From positions 112,686 through 176,685 of the forward strand of contig JAKZRG010000033.1 of NCBI GenBank assembly GCA_047518265.1: DNA of 64,000 nt, given 5' to 3'. The notes below the pieces were generated by a model. That model had not been told where the DNA came from. It searched no databases and saw nothing but the letters and a program-made list of their open reading frames with translations. The stretch comes from Oceanospirillum sp047518265. GTDB lineage: Bacteria; Pseudomonadota; Gammaproteobacteria; Pseudomonadales; Halomonadaceae. Shown here piece after piece: positions 8,283 to 16,473 of the stretch (its first letter is position 1; each line of letters starts with the position of its first letter). The position numbers were made by a program, and so were the translations under genes.

Positions 8283-9323
8283 ATGGAGTTTAAGCGGTAT
8301 ATTGATCCCGATCCTTCAGTTATCGGTGACAACATAGACGAATTTCTCGATTACTTAGCGAGCCCGACAATTATTCAATTAACCGGCAGTGATAATAGCC
8401 GACGCAGGGCGTTTGTCACCCTGCTGCATGGGAATGAACCATCAGGTTTGTATGCACTGTATCGTTGGCTAAAATCTGGGCTAAGGCCTGCTGTCAATAT
8501 ACTCTGCATCATCCCATCGGTTAAAGCTGCGAAGTTACTGCCTTTATTCAGCAATAGAGTTGTACCGGGAAATCGAGATCTTAATCGCTGTTTTAAGCCC
8601 CCCTATTTTGATGAGCCAGGGAGACTGGCACAAGCCATTCTTGTGGCGTTACAGCAATATAATCCTGAAGCCGTGATTGATATGCACAATACTTCGGGTT
8701 CGGGTCCTGCATTCGCCGTTGCTCCCCATAATATTGAGCAAAACGAACCCTTAACGTCTTTCTTTTGTCAGCGGCTGATTATTACACACCTTAGGCTCGG
8801 TTCGCTTATGGAAATCAGTGAACATCAGTGTCCTACGGTAACGATTGAATGTGGTGGTCGTTTAGATAATGAGTCACATGAATTAGCCTGGGAGGGATTA
8901 AAGCAGTATTTTCTAGCGAAACAGGTATTAAAAAAAATAGATTTTGATATCCCATTAGAAACTCTATTTAACCCTGTGCGGCTTGAGCTGAAAAAAAATT
9001 GCTCAGTGTCTTATGCCTCATGGATCACTCCCAGCAAGCATGTCACTCTGTTACCTAGTGTTGAACAGTTAAACTCCGGTGTCACCAGAAAAGGTACCCT
9101 AATTGGTTGGCTTGCAAGTGATAGTGATTTGGCCGAAGTCTTCCTAGCAAAAAATAGTCAGAATGAAGATATTCTATCTGCACTACTGGTATTGGATTCT
9201 AACCGGATACTTATTGCGCAGGATATAAAGCTTTTTATGGTGACAAGTAATCCCGGAATCGCAGAGATGGACTGTATCTTTTATGCTGTACAACCCAACG
9301 GCAATGAAATCCGCAAGAGATAA
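8283..9323 (+). CDS. Succinylglutamate desuccinylase/aspartoacylase (M14-like) family zinc hydrolase
   Basis: Zinc-dependent amidohydrolase-type protein of 346 residues. The metal motif HGNEPSG (HxxE) is near residue 50, followed by NRDLNRCF, which binds the substrate carboxylate in this family, then the second zinc His in VIDMHNTSGS and a likely catalytic Glu in TVTIECGG. Family members cut N-acyl or amide bonds of amino acids. It is not a close match to DoeB by its motifs. The start has a strong GGGAGGAG site. It probably forms an operon with the GCS2 ligase upstream. Confidence 0.75.
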   Translation: MEFKRYIDPDPSVIGDNIDEFLDYLASPTIIQLTGSDNSRRRAFVTLLHGNEPSGLYALYRWLKSGLRPAVNILCIIPSVKAAKLLPLFSNRVVPGNRDLNRCFKPPYFDEPGRLAQAILVALQQYNPEAVIDMHNTSGSGPAFAVAPHNIEQNEPLTSFFCQRLIITHLRLGSLMEISEHQCPTVTIECGGRLDNESHELAWEGLKQYFLAKQVLKKIDFDIPLETLFNPVRLELKKNCSVSYASWITPSKHVTLLPSVEQLNSGVTRKGTLIGWLASDSDLAEVFLAKNSQNEDILSALLVLDSNRILIAQDIKLFMVTSNPGIAEMDCIFYAVQPNGNEIRKR

Positions 9324-9398
9324 GTGGGTTAAGAGAAAAACAGACTTAGACATGGCTCTTATGATGGAGCGTAGCTGCATTATATTGTTAGGTGCCCG

Positions 9399-9902
9399 AT
9401 GAAAAAAATCCACGTAAACGACAAGATGCAATCGGATTATTCTTACCTCTTGGAAGCTGCTGAAGGAGAGGGGTTTCAGTTCGATTTTGAGCCCGAATTA
9501 ACGCCTCTTGAGATGTTGGAGTTGGGTGTGTTTGGCGGTAAATATTTAACGGATTGTCAGGATGAATTTCCTGAGTCTTGGTTTGCCAATGCTAAGCTGA
9601 GCCCCTTGAAAAAGGATATTAGTTTAAATTATTTTTCGGTGGATGCCTCTCAGCCCTTGGATGAGTGGATTAGAAAGGGATGGATACACCCGCAAGATCC
9701 CCGTGGTTGGTTTCAGTGGTATTGTCGTTACTATTTGGGACGCCGAACTGAGGCTGAAGATACCCGTCAGATTAAGCGCTGGTTTGCCTTTCGGCGGCAT
9801 GCAGGAGCCATTAGGAAGTTTTGTGAGCCCTATGATTTCAGTTGCCGTAAAAAACAGCGTCAAGCGTTGCTGCATTGGGCTTATGATTCTAGAAATATTT
9901 AG
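9399..9902 (+). CDS. Conserved protein of unknown function
   Basis: This 167-residue soluble protein has no signal peptide or membrane helix. It is rich in aromatic and charged residues, with conspicuous stretches PLEMLELGVFGGKYL, GWIHPQDPRGWFQWYC and a Cys pair in the basic tail (KFCEPYDFSCRKKQRQAL). From memory this resembles a conserved uncharacterised family seen widely in bacteria and some eukaryotes, but no function is known to me. It follows the ligase-hydrolase pair by 75 bases on the same strand, so it may be co-transcribed. Confidence 0.65.
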   Translation: MKKIHVNDKMQSDYSYLLEAAEGEGFQFDFEPELTPLEMLELGVFGGKYLTDCQDEFPESWFANAKLSPLKKDISLNYFSVDASQPLDEWIRKGWIHPQDPRGWFQWYCRYYLGRRTEAEDTRQIKRWFAFRRHAGAIRKFCEPYDFSCRKKQRQALLHWAYDSRNI

Positions 9903-10042
9903 TAAGAATAGAATATCTAAAGGTTTTTGCTAGGGTTAAAGGAGATTGAGGTCAAAAATACTGCTTTTTAGGGTTAAAAGACAGTATTAAACCAGTGCGT
10001 TAATTGTTATGTTATGGCCCTTTTTTCGGTAGTGAGAAGTAG

Positions 10043-10519
10043 ATGGCGGTTCGATCAGAAAAAATGGGCAAGTTTCACCCGTCCAGCGATCATTTTGAGC
10101 TTGAAGAGTTTCCTTTTTATTGGATTGCGCGGGTAAATTCTCGCTATTCCATTGAGATGGAGAAGGTACTGAAGCAGGTCAATATGGATATTTCCCGCTG
10201 GCGTGTGGCTGTTTTGTTGCATGTTCATGATGAATTAAGTATTTCCGATATTGCCGAACATGCTTTAGGTAAATTGCCGACAATTACCAAAATTGTATAC
10301 CGCATGCGGGATGAGGGGCTGGTCTCCGTTAATATCTCTGAGTCTGATGGTCGAGTTGTGCTGGTTTCTCTAACCGAGAAGGGTGGTGAGAGTGTTGCAA
10401 CGGTACAAGAGGCCACGCAAAAACTATTCAAAAAGGCCTTTAAGGGTTTTACCGAGCCGCAAATTAAAAAAATGAATGCTTATATGAGTCGTCTATTTGA
10501 TAATTTATCTGAAGAGTAA
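10043..10519 (+). CDS. iacR: MarR family regulator, probable IacR
   Basis: Winged-helix regulator of 158 residues. The pattern of a MarR protein is clear: a central helix-turn-helix (LSISDIAEHALGKLPTITK), the wing (ESDGRVVLVSLTEKG) and flanking dimer helices. It lies directly before the iac catabolic genes on the same strand. In studied IAA degraders IacR is a MarR-type repressor whose binding is relieved by IAA, so the same role is inferred. A possible operator overlapping the promoter of the next gene is at 10908-10919. Base composition is similar to the iac genes. Confidence 0.8.
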   Translation: MAVRSEKMGKFHPSSDHFELEEFPFYWIARVNSRYSIEMEKVLKQVNMDISRWRVAVLLHVHDELSISDIAEHALGKLPTITKIVYRMRDEGLVSVNISESDGRVVLVSLTEKGGESVATVQEATQKLFKKAFKGFTEPQIKKMNAYMSRLFDNLSEE

Positions 10520-10901
10520 CCTCTCTGCTCTAGGTTTTCTAACAAGCTTCTGACAAACATGCCTCGTTATATCTTCTTTTCTTAACTTTTCTTAGTTCAG
10601 GCTCTCTATTTTTAGGGGGCTTTTGTGCTCCACTTTGTCCTATTTTTACCCCCTTATTTAATCCTGATACATCAATTTCCCATTATTTTTTACTATTTAT
10701 TCTGATTGTTACACACCGTTTTTTTATATTTTTCGAGAGTTTGAAAATATTTGTAAGCTGATTTTTTATTGCAGATTGGAAATATTTAAAACAATAAAAT
10801 ATCAATATAATCAATTAGTTATATATTTTTTCTCGATATAAAGTGTCCGTTTTTGTGCGCCGCACTGAGCATATTATATGTGTTTTTCTATTTTTATTTA
10901 G
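10520..10901. other. Long AT-rich leader between iacR and iacH
   Basis: About 380 bases with no supportable gene, very T-rich on the plus strand from 10540 to 10850. This is probably regulatory DNA for the iac operon; a curved or upstream-element role is possible. A short palindrome GTGCGCCGCAC is at about 10856-10866. Confidence 0.4.
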
Positions 10902-10930
10902 TTGACAATTCAAGTGAATATTACGATTCT
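10902..10930 (+). promoter_or_regulatory. Candidate iac operon promoter and IacR site
   Basis: A consensus -35 TTGACA at 10902-10907 is followed after 17 bases by a weak -10 candidate (GATTCT). The dyad ATTCA-AG-TGAAT at 10908-10919 sits inside the spacer, where a MarR protein would block RNA polymerase. Assignment is by position and pattern only. Confidence 0.4.
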
Positions 10931-10986
10931 TTATAGGCCGGAGCGAAAAGCAAAACTTAAAACGCAGGCTAAACGGAGAGGAATCG

Positions 10987-12192
10987 ATGGCGATATTTTC
11001 ACAATGTTTTTCAGTGGGGAACGGGGATTTAACCGTTGCCGTTAAGGACTCCATTGATATCGCAGGTTTTCCTACTCGTGCCGGTAGTCAGGCTTTGGCG
11101 GATGCACCGTCAGCGTTACAGCATGCAGAAGTAATTGAGTCGGTATTAGCGGCAGGTGGTCAATTGATAGGCAAAACCACAATGCATGAGCTGGCTTACG
11201 GCATGTCGGGGGTTAACCACTGGGTAGGTACGGCAGAGAATGTTTTTTTCCCTGATCTGATTCCCGGTGGTTCTTCCAGTGGTTCGGCGGCAGCGGTCGC
11301 CAAGGGTTTAGCTGATTTTTCTTTAGGAACGGATACCGGTGGTTCTGTTCGTGTTCCGGCGGCCTGTTGTGGTGTGTTTGGTTTTAAACCGACGTTTGGT
11401 CGTGTCAGCCGTAAAGGTGTGATGCCGGAGTATTCCAGTTTGGATTGTGTTGGGCCATTTGCTACCTCGGCTGAGATGTTGATTACGGCAATGACCGCGA
11501 TAGACTCCAGTTTTAAGCCTTTTTCAGAAGCTTCGATTGAGCATCAAGACCGTTCATCCGTTAGTAAAAAAATAGACAAAGAAACCGTTCGATTAGGTGT
11601 GGTCACGGTCGATGCCGAACCTGAGGTGTTATCCACAGTTAACGGTTTTATCCAGCAAACAGGTTTTGAAACACAGGCCGTTTCTCTACCGGGGTTAAAA
11701 GCCGCTTTTGATGCCGGTATGACTTTGATTAACGCCGAGACTTGGGCGGCATGTGGTCAGTATCTAGCGACCGGTCAAGTAGGTGAGGATGTGGCAAAAC
11801 GTTTAGCCAATGCCGAAAACACCTCCGCTGAAGCCATTGAGCAAGCAGAACTTATCCGCAAACAATTTACCGCAGAAGTGGACGCCGCTCTTGAACACGT
11901 AACCGTGCTGGTGATGCCCACACTGCCCTCTATTCCCATGGCATTAAGCGATGCTTTGGCAGGTCAAACTGACCTGCAGATATCCGCTTTTGTCAGGCCT
12001 TTTAATCTTTCTGGGCATCCGGCCCTGTCATTACCTCTGCTTTCTCAGAACTGTCGCCCGGTTGGGTTGCAACTGATTGGCCGTAAAGGTGATGACGAAC
12101 GGCTGTGCGAGCTGGCTCGAATGATGAGCACAGATGCTGGCAGTACAGAACAACAATTGGCAAATCTGAAAAATAATAAGATGGAGCCCTGA
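10987..12192 (+). CDS. iacH: Amidase signature family protein IacH
   Basis: Amidase of 401 residues, slightly short for the family (usually 450-500). The Ser-cisSer-Lys catalytic set is visible: Lys20 in VAVKDSID, the Ser-rich loop GGSSSGS around residues 94-100 and the nucleophile near Ser120 in TDTGGSVRVPA. In iac clusters an amidase gene (iacH) accompanies the oxygenases and is thought to act on an intermediate or a conjugated form of IAA; its exact reaction is not settled. It is the first gene after the candidate promoter, and iacA starts 4 bases after its stop codon, implying tight coupling. Confidence 0.82.
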   Translation: MAIFSQCFSVGNGDLTVAVKDSIDIAGFPTRAGSQALADAPSALQHAEVIESVLAAGGQLIGKTTMHELAYGMSGVNHWVGTAENVFFPDLIPGGSSSGSAAAVAKGLADFSLGTDTGGSVRVPAACCGVFGFKPTFGRVSRKGVMPEYSSLDCVGPFATSAEMLITAMTAIDSSFKPFSEASIEHQDRSSVSKKIDKETVRLGVVTVDAEPEVLSTVNGFIQQTGFETQAVSLPGLKAAFDAGMTLINAETWAACGQYLATGQVGEDVAKRLANAENTSAEAIEQAELIRKQFTAEVDAALEHVTVLVMPTLPSIPMALSDALAGQTDLQISAFVRPFNLSGHPALSLPLLSQNCRPVGLQLIGRKGDDERLCELARMMSTDAGSTEQQLANLKNNKMEP

Positions 12193-12195
12193 ACA

Positions 12196-13344
12196 ATGCC
12201 TTTCAACGTGATAGACAAAAACACCTGGGGTGGGGTGGCGGTTTTTGATTCGCTACTAGCGGATATCCGCGCACGCCGTCAGGAGTTCGAAGATCAGAAG
12301 TATATCTCTCAAGATATTATCGAACGTTTTAAACAGATCGGTGTATATCGGGCGTTAGTGCCCAAGCGTTTTGGTGGTGATGAAAAGTCGCCGTCTGAAT
12401 TTCTTCAGATGGTGGAAGCGATCTCTGCTGCTGATGGTTCAGCCGGTTGGGTTGCCAGCTTTGGTATGAACCCTGCGTATCTGGCCTCTCTACCCGTGGA
12501 GACCATTGAAGAAGTTTGGAAAGACAGCCCGGATATCGTTTTTGCCGGTGGTATTTTTCCTCCCCAACCGGCTAAGCGAGTGGACGGTGGCTTTCAGGTA
12601 AAAGGTCGCTGGCAGTTTGGTAGCGGTTGCATGGGGGCTATGGTGTGTGGTGTTGGCATTATGCCTGATGATGGCGAATCTCTACCGCGTATGGCAGTCA
12701 TGCCTCGTGATCAACTGAGTATTGAACCTGCTTGGGATGTGATCGGCATGGTCGGTACCGGCAGTCATGATCTGGTAGTCGATAACGTCTATGTGGCAGA
12801 AAAATGGACCTTTACCCGTGGCGGTAAACCGAATCTGGATGATCCATTTTTCAGCTATCCCTCTCTGGCCTTTGCGGCTCAAGTACTTTCAGTAACGACC
12901 TTGGGTCTTGCTCGTGAAGCACTGGATGTGGTGCAAGCCATGGCAGCTGGTCGTAAGTCAATTACTGGTGCACCTAATCTAGGTGATCGGGAATATGTAC
13001 AGATTGAACTGGCTAAGGCAGAAGCCAAGCTGCGCTCCTCCCGTGCCTTCTTCTATGAAGCAACAGATGAGGCTTGGGAAACCATTCAGCAAGGTGACAA
13101 ACCTTCAGATCATCAGGTGAGCATGATTCGCTTAGCGGCGACCAACTTGACTCATGAGTGTGCTGAAGCGGTGCGTATGGCTTACGAAGTTACCGGTATG
13201 ACAGGCACCTATAACGATCACCCTCTATCTCGCATTATGCGCGATTCCATGATGTGTACTCAGCATGCCTTTATGGGAGCGGTGACTTATAAAAATGCTG
13301 GTGCCATGTTCTTTGGTAATGAGCCTTTACCGGGTTATTTATAA
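12196..13344 (+). CDS. iacA: Acyl-CoA-dehydrogenase-fold flavin monooxygenase IacA
   Basis: Protein of 382 residues with the acyl-CoA dehydrogenase fold of group D flavin-dependent monooxygenases (relatives of HsaA and HpaC2-type oxygenases). Recognisable parts are an N-terminal helical domain (IIERFKQIGVYRALVPKRFGG), the SAADGSAGWVASFG segment, the beta domain with MVGTGSHDLVVDNVYV, and a C-terminal helical domain. In iac pathways IacA performs the first oxidation of IAA at the indole ring, using reduced flavin delivered by the flavin reductase IacG, here encoded at 28993-29922. It directly follows iacH. Confidence rests on fold plus the complete iac context. Confidence 0.87.
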   Translation: MPFNVIDKNTWGGVAVFDSLLADIRARRQEFEDQKYISQDIIERFKQIGVYRALVPKRFGGDEKSPSEFLQMVEAISAADGSAGWVASFGMNPAYLASLPVETIEEVWKDSPDIVFAGGIFPPQPAKRVDGGFQVKGRWQFGSGCMGAMVCGVGIMPDDGESLPRMAVMPRDQLSIEPAWDVIGMVGTGSHDLVVDNVYVAEKWTFTRGGKPNLDDPFFSYPSLAFAAQVLSVTTLGLAREALDVVQAMAAGRKSITGAPNLGDREYVQIELAKAEAKLRSSRAFFYEATDEAWETIQQGDKPSDHQVSMIRLAATNLTHECAEAVRMAYEVTGMTGTYNDHPLSRIMRDSMMCTQHAFMGAVTYKNAGAMFFGNEPLPGYL

Positions 13345-13404
13345 GTTTATTCCTGTAATAAACCGACTTATTCAACGATTTTAACGGACTATAGGGACAA
13401 TATT

Positions 13405-13764
13405 ATGAGTGAAATTACAACACATCGCGTGCTGTTCTGTATTGGTGTAAACCAGAATTTTATGGATGCTGAGCAAAGTGAAATGGGCGATGTATGGCAA
13501 GCCTTTAGCGCCATGATGAAGGGTATCGCTGAGCTGCCGGGTGTCAATGTTCTAGGCATTATGGACGATGATCGTATTCAAGTGGGCCCATCAGCTGACG
13601 CCCCTTGGACCGCTTACATTATGGCGGATGTGCCTGATCTGGACACCATTATTGCGGCGTGTGATTTCTTCCGTAGTACTCCGGTAGGTGATGGTACTTA
13701 CAAGCTTTGGAAGTACTGCAAAGTTGAAGCTCGTATCGGCCGTGAGTTGGTTGTTCCAGCCTAG
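13405..13764 (+). CDS. iacB: Small conserved iac protein IacB
   Basis: A 119-residue soluble protein with no familiar catalytic motif. It has a ferredoxin-like alpha-beta look (repeated short strands, for example VLFCIGV, VLGIMDD, TAYIMADV) resembling small YciI/EthD-like proteins. Its position between iacA and iacI and its size match IacB of known IAA clusters, a protein of unclear role in handling early oxidation products. A ribosome site (AGGGACA) precedes the ATG. Confidence 0.72.
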   Translation: MSEITTHRVLFCIGVNQNFMDAEQSEMGDVWQAFSAMMKGIAELPGVNVLGIMDDDRIQVGPSADAPWTAYIMADVPDLDTIIAACDFFRSTPVGDGTYKLWKYCKVEARIGRELVVPA

Positions 13765-13838
13765 TTGGCCGTTCCAAACTGATTCACTTAGGTTTCACTC
13801 AATGTGATTTAAGACAAGTTGTTATAGGGAATATCAAG

Positions 13839-14360
13839 ATGGCTGCCAGAGAAACCGTCGCGTCATTATCCAAGCGTTTAAAAGTATTTGAAGATCAGCA
13901 GGCCGTCAGTGCTTGTATGAACCGCTATATGTTGCTGTGTGATCAGCTGGATGCGGGCTTTGATCTGGATCTTTTAATGGTGCTGTTTACGGATGATGCG
14001 ATCTGGGAAGGGAAGGGTGCGCGTTATGCCAACTCTTTTGGTGGTCATCAGGGGGCTGAGGCCATTCGGGCGATGTTCTTTAAATACACGCAACCGCCAG
14101 CGCATTTTGTCACTAACGTTCATTTTCTGACCAGTGAGCTGATTCAGGTAAAGGGTGGCGAGGCACAAGGCAGTTGGGTGTTATTGCAAACATCGACCTA
14201 TAGCAGTGGTAAATCTCAGCTGAGCAGTGCTCGGTTGAGTGTCACCTTTCGCTGTGATGAAGGGGAGTGGCGGATGAGCCACTTCCAAACTGAGAGCTTG
14301 TTTAACCGACCCGTTGCAAGCCCTTGGGATAATCCGGCAGAACTGCCGGTACCAGAGTAA
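13839..14360 (+). CDS. iacI: SnoaL-like protein IacI
   Basis: 173 residues with the cone-shaped SnoaL/NTF2-like pattern: an N-terminal helix (VSACMNRYMLLCDQLDAG), LFTDDAIWEGKG, GAEAIRAMFF, and later strands HFVTNVHFLTSELI and WRMSHFQTESLF. This fold is typical of small hydrolase- or isomerase-like proteins and of ring-hydroxylating dioxygenase beta subunits. IacI is such a protein in known clusters and its role is not established. It sits just before the Rieske subunit gene, separated by about 55 bases. Confidence 0.75.
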   Translation: MAARETVASLSKRLKVFEDQQAVSACMNRYMLLCDQLDAGFDLDLLMVLFTDDAIWEGKGARYANSFGGHQGAEAIRAMFFKYTQPPAHFVTNVHFLTSELIQVKGGEAQGSWVLLQTSTYSSGKSQLSSARLSVTFRCDEGEWRMSHFQTESLFNRPVASPWDNPAELPVPE

Positions 14361-14416
14361 GTACTTTTAAAAAGAATTAATAAAACAACAACAGAAATAA
14401 CCAAGTGGGCAACCCC

Positions 14417-15694
14417 ATGACTGAACAGATAAGTATTAAAACCGTTGTAGCTGATTACGATAATTTAGTTAAAGAAGACAAGGTACATACCTCGCTGTAT
14501 TCCAACCCGGAAGTGTTCGAGGAAGAACTGGATAAGATCTTTAATAACACTTGGGTTTGGGTAGGACATACCAGTGAAGTGCCTGAAGTGGGTTCTTATA
14601 AAACGGCGATGATTGGCCGTCACTCTGTGATCGTAACCCGCGACCGTAAACAAAATATTCATGTACTGCTAAACCGCTGTCGTCACCGTGCCGCTACGGT
14701 ATGTGAAGGTAAAAAAGGCAAAACCAAAAGCTTTATGTGCCCATACCACGGTTGGGGTTACTCACTGGATGGCGCGCTGCGTGCCGTGCCTAAGCCAGAA
14801 GAGTATGAGGGTGTTTTTGATAAATCCGAATACCCATTAGTCAGCCTGCGCTATGAGACATACCAAGGTCTGATCTTTGCCACTTTCAATGAAGATATCG
14901 AGCCACTGGAAGACTTCCTGGGTGGTGCAAAGAAATGGATCGATCTGTTTGTCAAACAAGGCGGCGGTTATCCATTAAAAGTATTAGGTGATCATCGTTT
15001 CCGTTTCCCAGGTAACTGGAAGATTCAGCTAGAAAACACCACTGATGCGTACCACTTCCCAATCGTACATAAGTCTTTTGTCTCCTCTGTAGATGATCAA
15101 ACTGCTGAGGTTTTCGATTTCTTAGACGGTGAAGGTTTTGTAGAAGATCTGGGCAATGGTCACAGTGTGATGGTGATGATTCCTGAGCTGGTAGATCTTG
15201 AAGAAGATCTTGAAGCGCCAATCCCAGAGCGTTTTCAGGATTTAGCCAAAGAGCTGGCGGCGGAGGGGCATTCTGATCTGGAAGTGCGCCGTATGGTGAG
15301 AGCTGTAGGTGGATCAGGTTTTAACCTGAACCTTTTCCCCAATGTAGCCTGTTCCATGGCCTTCTTCCGAGTTTTGGCTCCGGTGTCGGTTAATGAAACT
15401 GAGATTCACCACGTTGCACTGGGCGGTGAAGGTGCTCCGTCGGCCTTTAACCAAACCCGTATGCGTTTGCATGAGCATTTCCAAGGGCCAATGGGCTTTG
15501 GTACGCCAGATGATGCTGAAGCTTGGGAGCGGGTACAAAAAGGTTCTCATGCCGGTCAGGAGGAGTGGATCTTACTGAACCGTGGTCAGGCCAATCTGAA
15601 AGACAGTGCTGATGGCAACGTTGCCGGAGCAGTATGTTCTGAGACCGGCATGCGTGCTGCGTACCAGATGTGGAAGCGGATGATGACGGCTTAA
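14417..15694 (+). CDS. iacC: Rieske ring-hydroxylating dioxygenase large subunit IacC
   Basis: Alpha subunit of a Rieske non-heme iron oxygenase, 425 residues. The 2Fe-2S ligands are C88-x-H90 and C108-x2-H111 (CRHRAATVC ... CPYHGWGY). The mononuclear iron site shows the H213-x4-H218 pair in TDAYHFPIVHKSF. In the iac pathway IacCD with the reductase IacF converts the dioxindole-type intermediate towards catechol. ATG 14417 is preferred to a GTG at 14405, though neither has a strong ribosome site. iacD follows after about 10-20 bases. Confidence 0.88.
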   Translation: MTEQISIKTVVADYDNLVKEDKVHTSLYSNPEVFEEELDKIFNNTWVWVGHTSEVPEVGSYKTAMIGRHSVIVTRDRKQNIHVLLNRCRHRAATVCEGKKGKTKSFMCPYHGWGYSLDGALRAVPKPEEYEGVFDKSEYPLVSLRYETYQGLIFATFNEDIEPLEDFLGGAKKWIDLFVKQGGGYPLKVLGDHRFRFPGNWKIQLENTTDAYHFPIVHKSFVSSVDDQTAEVFDFLDGEGFVEDLGNGHSVMVMIPELVDLEEDLEAPIPERFQDLAKELAAEGHSDLEVRRMVRAVGGSGFNLNLFPNVACSMAFFRVLAPVSVNETEIHHVALGGEGAPSAFNQTRMRLHEHFQGPMGFGTPDDAEAWERVQKGSHAGQEEWILLNRGQANLKDSADGNVAGAVCSETGMRAAYQMWKRMMTA

Positions 15695-15713
15695 CCGACG
15701 GGAGATGAATGAA

Positions 15714-16193
15714 ATGATCGATTTGAATTTGCTAAACCAGGTAACGGCATTTATCTCGCAAGAAGCGGATATGTTGGATTTTGAAGAGTACCAGCAATGG
15801 TTGGATCTGTGGACGGATACTGGTCTGTATGTAGTCCCCATTGACGGTAAAGAAACCGATTTTGCCAATACTCTGAACTACGCCTACGACAAGGCAGATA
15901 TGCGCAAGCTACGCGTCGCGCGTCTGGTGAATGGTGAAGCAGTATCAACGGACACTACTGAGAAAACAGTACGTGCATTGTCCCGTTTCCGCATTCTGGA
16001 TTCCGGCGAGCGTTATGTCACCGTTCGCTGCGCTATGTATCTGAGTGAATGTCGTCACGGCAATATCAAAACCTATCCGGCGGATGTGACCTACAAGCTT
16101 TTGAAAACTGATGGCAGCTTCCAGATTGAAGAGAAAGTGATCCGCCTGCTGAACTCAGATGCTTATCTGACCAGTATCGGTTACATCCTTTAG
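15714..16193 (+). CDS. iacD: Ring-hydroxylating dioxygenase small subunit IacD
   Basis: Beta subunit of the Rieske oxygenase, about 159 residues with the NTF2-like fold of this family (EADMLDFEEYQQWLDLWTDTGLYVVP near the start, then VARLVNGEAVS and SRFRILDSGERYVTVRC). It stabilises the alpha trimer and carries no cofactor. ATG 15714 is preferred because CGGGAG lies about 9 bases upstream; ATG 15705 abuts that site. A strong hairpin at 16396-16432 follows, before iacE. Confidence 0.85.
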   Translation: MIDLNLLNQVTAFISQEADMLDFEEYQQWLDLWTDTGLYVVPIDGKETDFANTLNYAYDKADMRKLRVARLVNGEAVSTDTTEKTVRALSRFRILDSGERYVTVRCAMYLSECRHGNIKTYPADVTYKLLKTDGSFQIEEKVIRLLNSDAYLTSIGYIL

Positions 16194-16315
16194 ATCTTGT
16201 AATTGATAGATGCTAGTTGATAAACGATAGCTGCCAGGTCGGTAAACAGTAGTTGTTTTGATATTGAGTAGTTAGACAAGAGTTTTCTTATGTTTTGGTT
16301 GAGTAGTGATGGGAG

Positions 16316-16350
16316 CATTCGCGGATGCGCCTCTGGCTTATCCACGCTAC
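16316..16350. repeat. 35-bp REP-like repeat, copy 1
   Basis: A 35-base sequence identical to that at 28873-28907. Its core folds as an imperfect hairpin: GCGGATGCGCC, TCT loop, GGCTTATCCACGC. It lies in the untranslated gap after iacD. The form is like repetitive extragenic palindromes of gammaproteobacteria. Confidence 0.75.
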
Positions 16351-16395
16351 GTGACTGGTTTATCCGTAGGAAAACTTATGTTCTAACGCCTAGGT

Positions 16396-16432
16396 GTTTT
16401 TGAAGAAGGGCTCCTCACTCTTCTTCGAAAAC
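16396..16432 (+). terminator. Hairpin between iacD and iacE
   Basis: 13-base arms GTTTTTGAAGAAG and CTTCTTCGAAAAC pair at 12 of 13 positions, with a G-T wobble, around an 11-base loop. A T-run follows about 10 bases later. It may end or attenuate the iacHABICD transcript. Confidence 0.5.
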
Positions 16433-16473
16433 CCTAATATTTTTAAAAAATCAGTGGTAGAGAGAGAAATAGT

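Noticed and set aside
8283..9323. Idea that the M14-like hydrolase is DoeB, completing the ectoine pathway
   Set aside because: It lies 5 kb from doeA behind other genes and pairs with a GCS2 ligase. Its motif set (HGNEPSG, NRDLNRCF) does not look like DoeB as I know it. doeB may be upstream of the window.
10815..11054. Minus-strand open frame overlapping the iacH start
   Set aside because: It overlaps the iac promoter and iacH coding start and has no start signal or family character; a shadow.
12196..13344. Acyl-CoA dehydrogenase of fatty acid oxidation
   Set aside because: The fold matches, but the neighbours (iacH, iacB, flavin reductase) and sequence character indicate a flavin-dependent monooxygenase.
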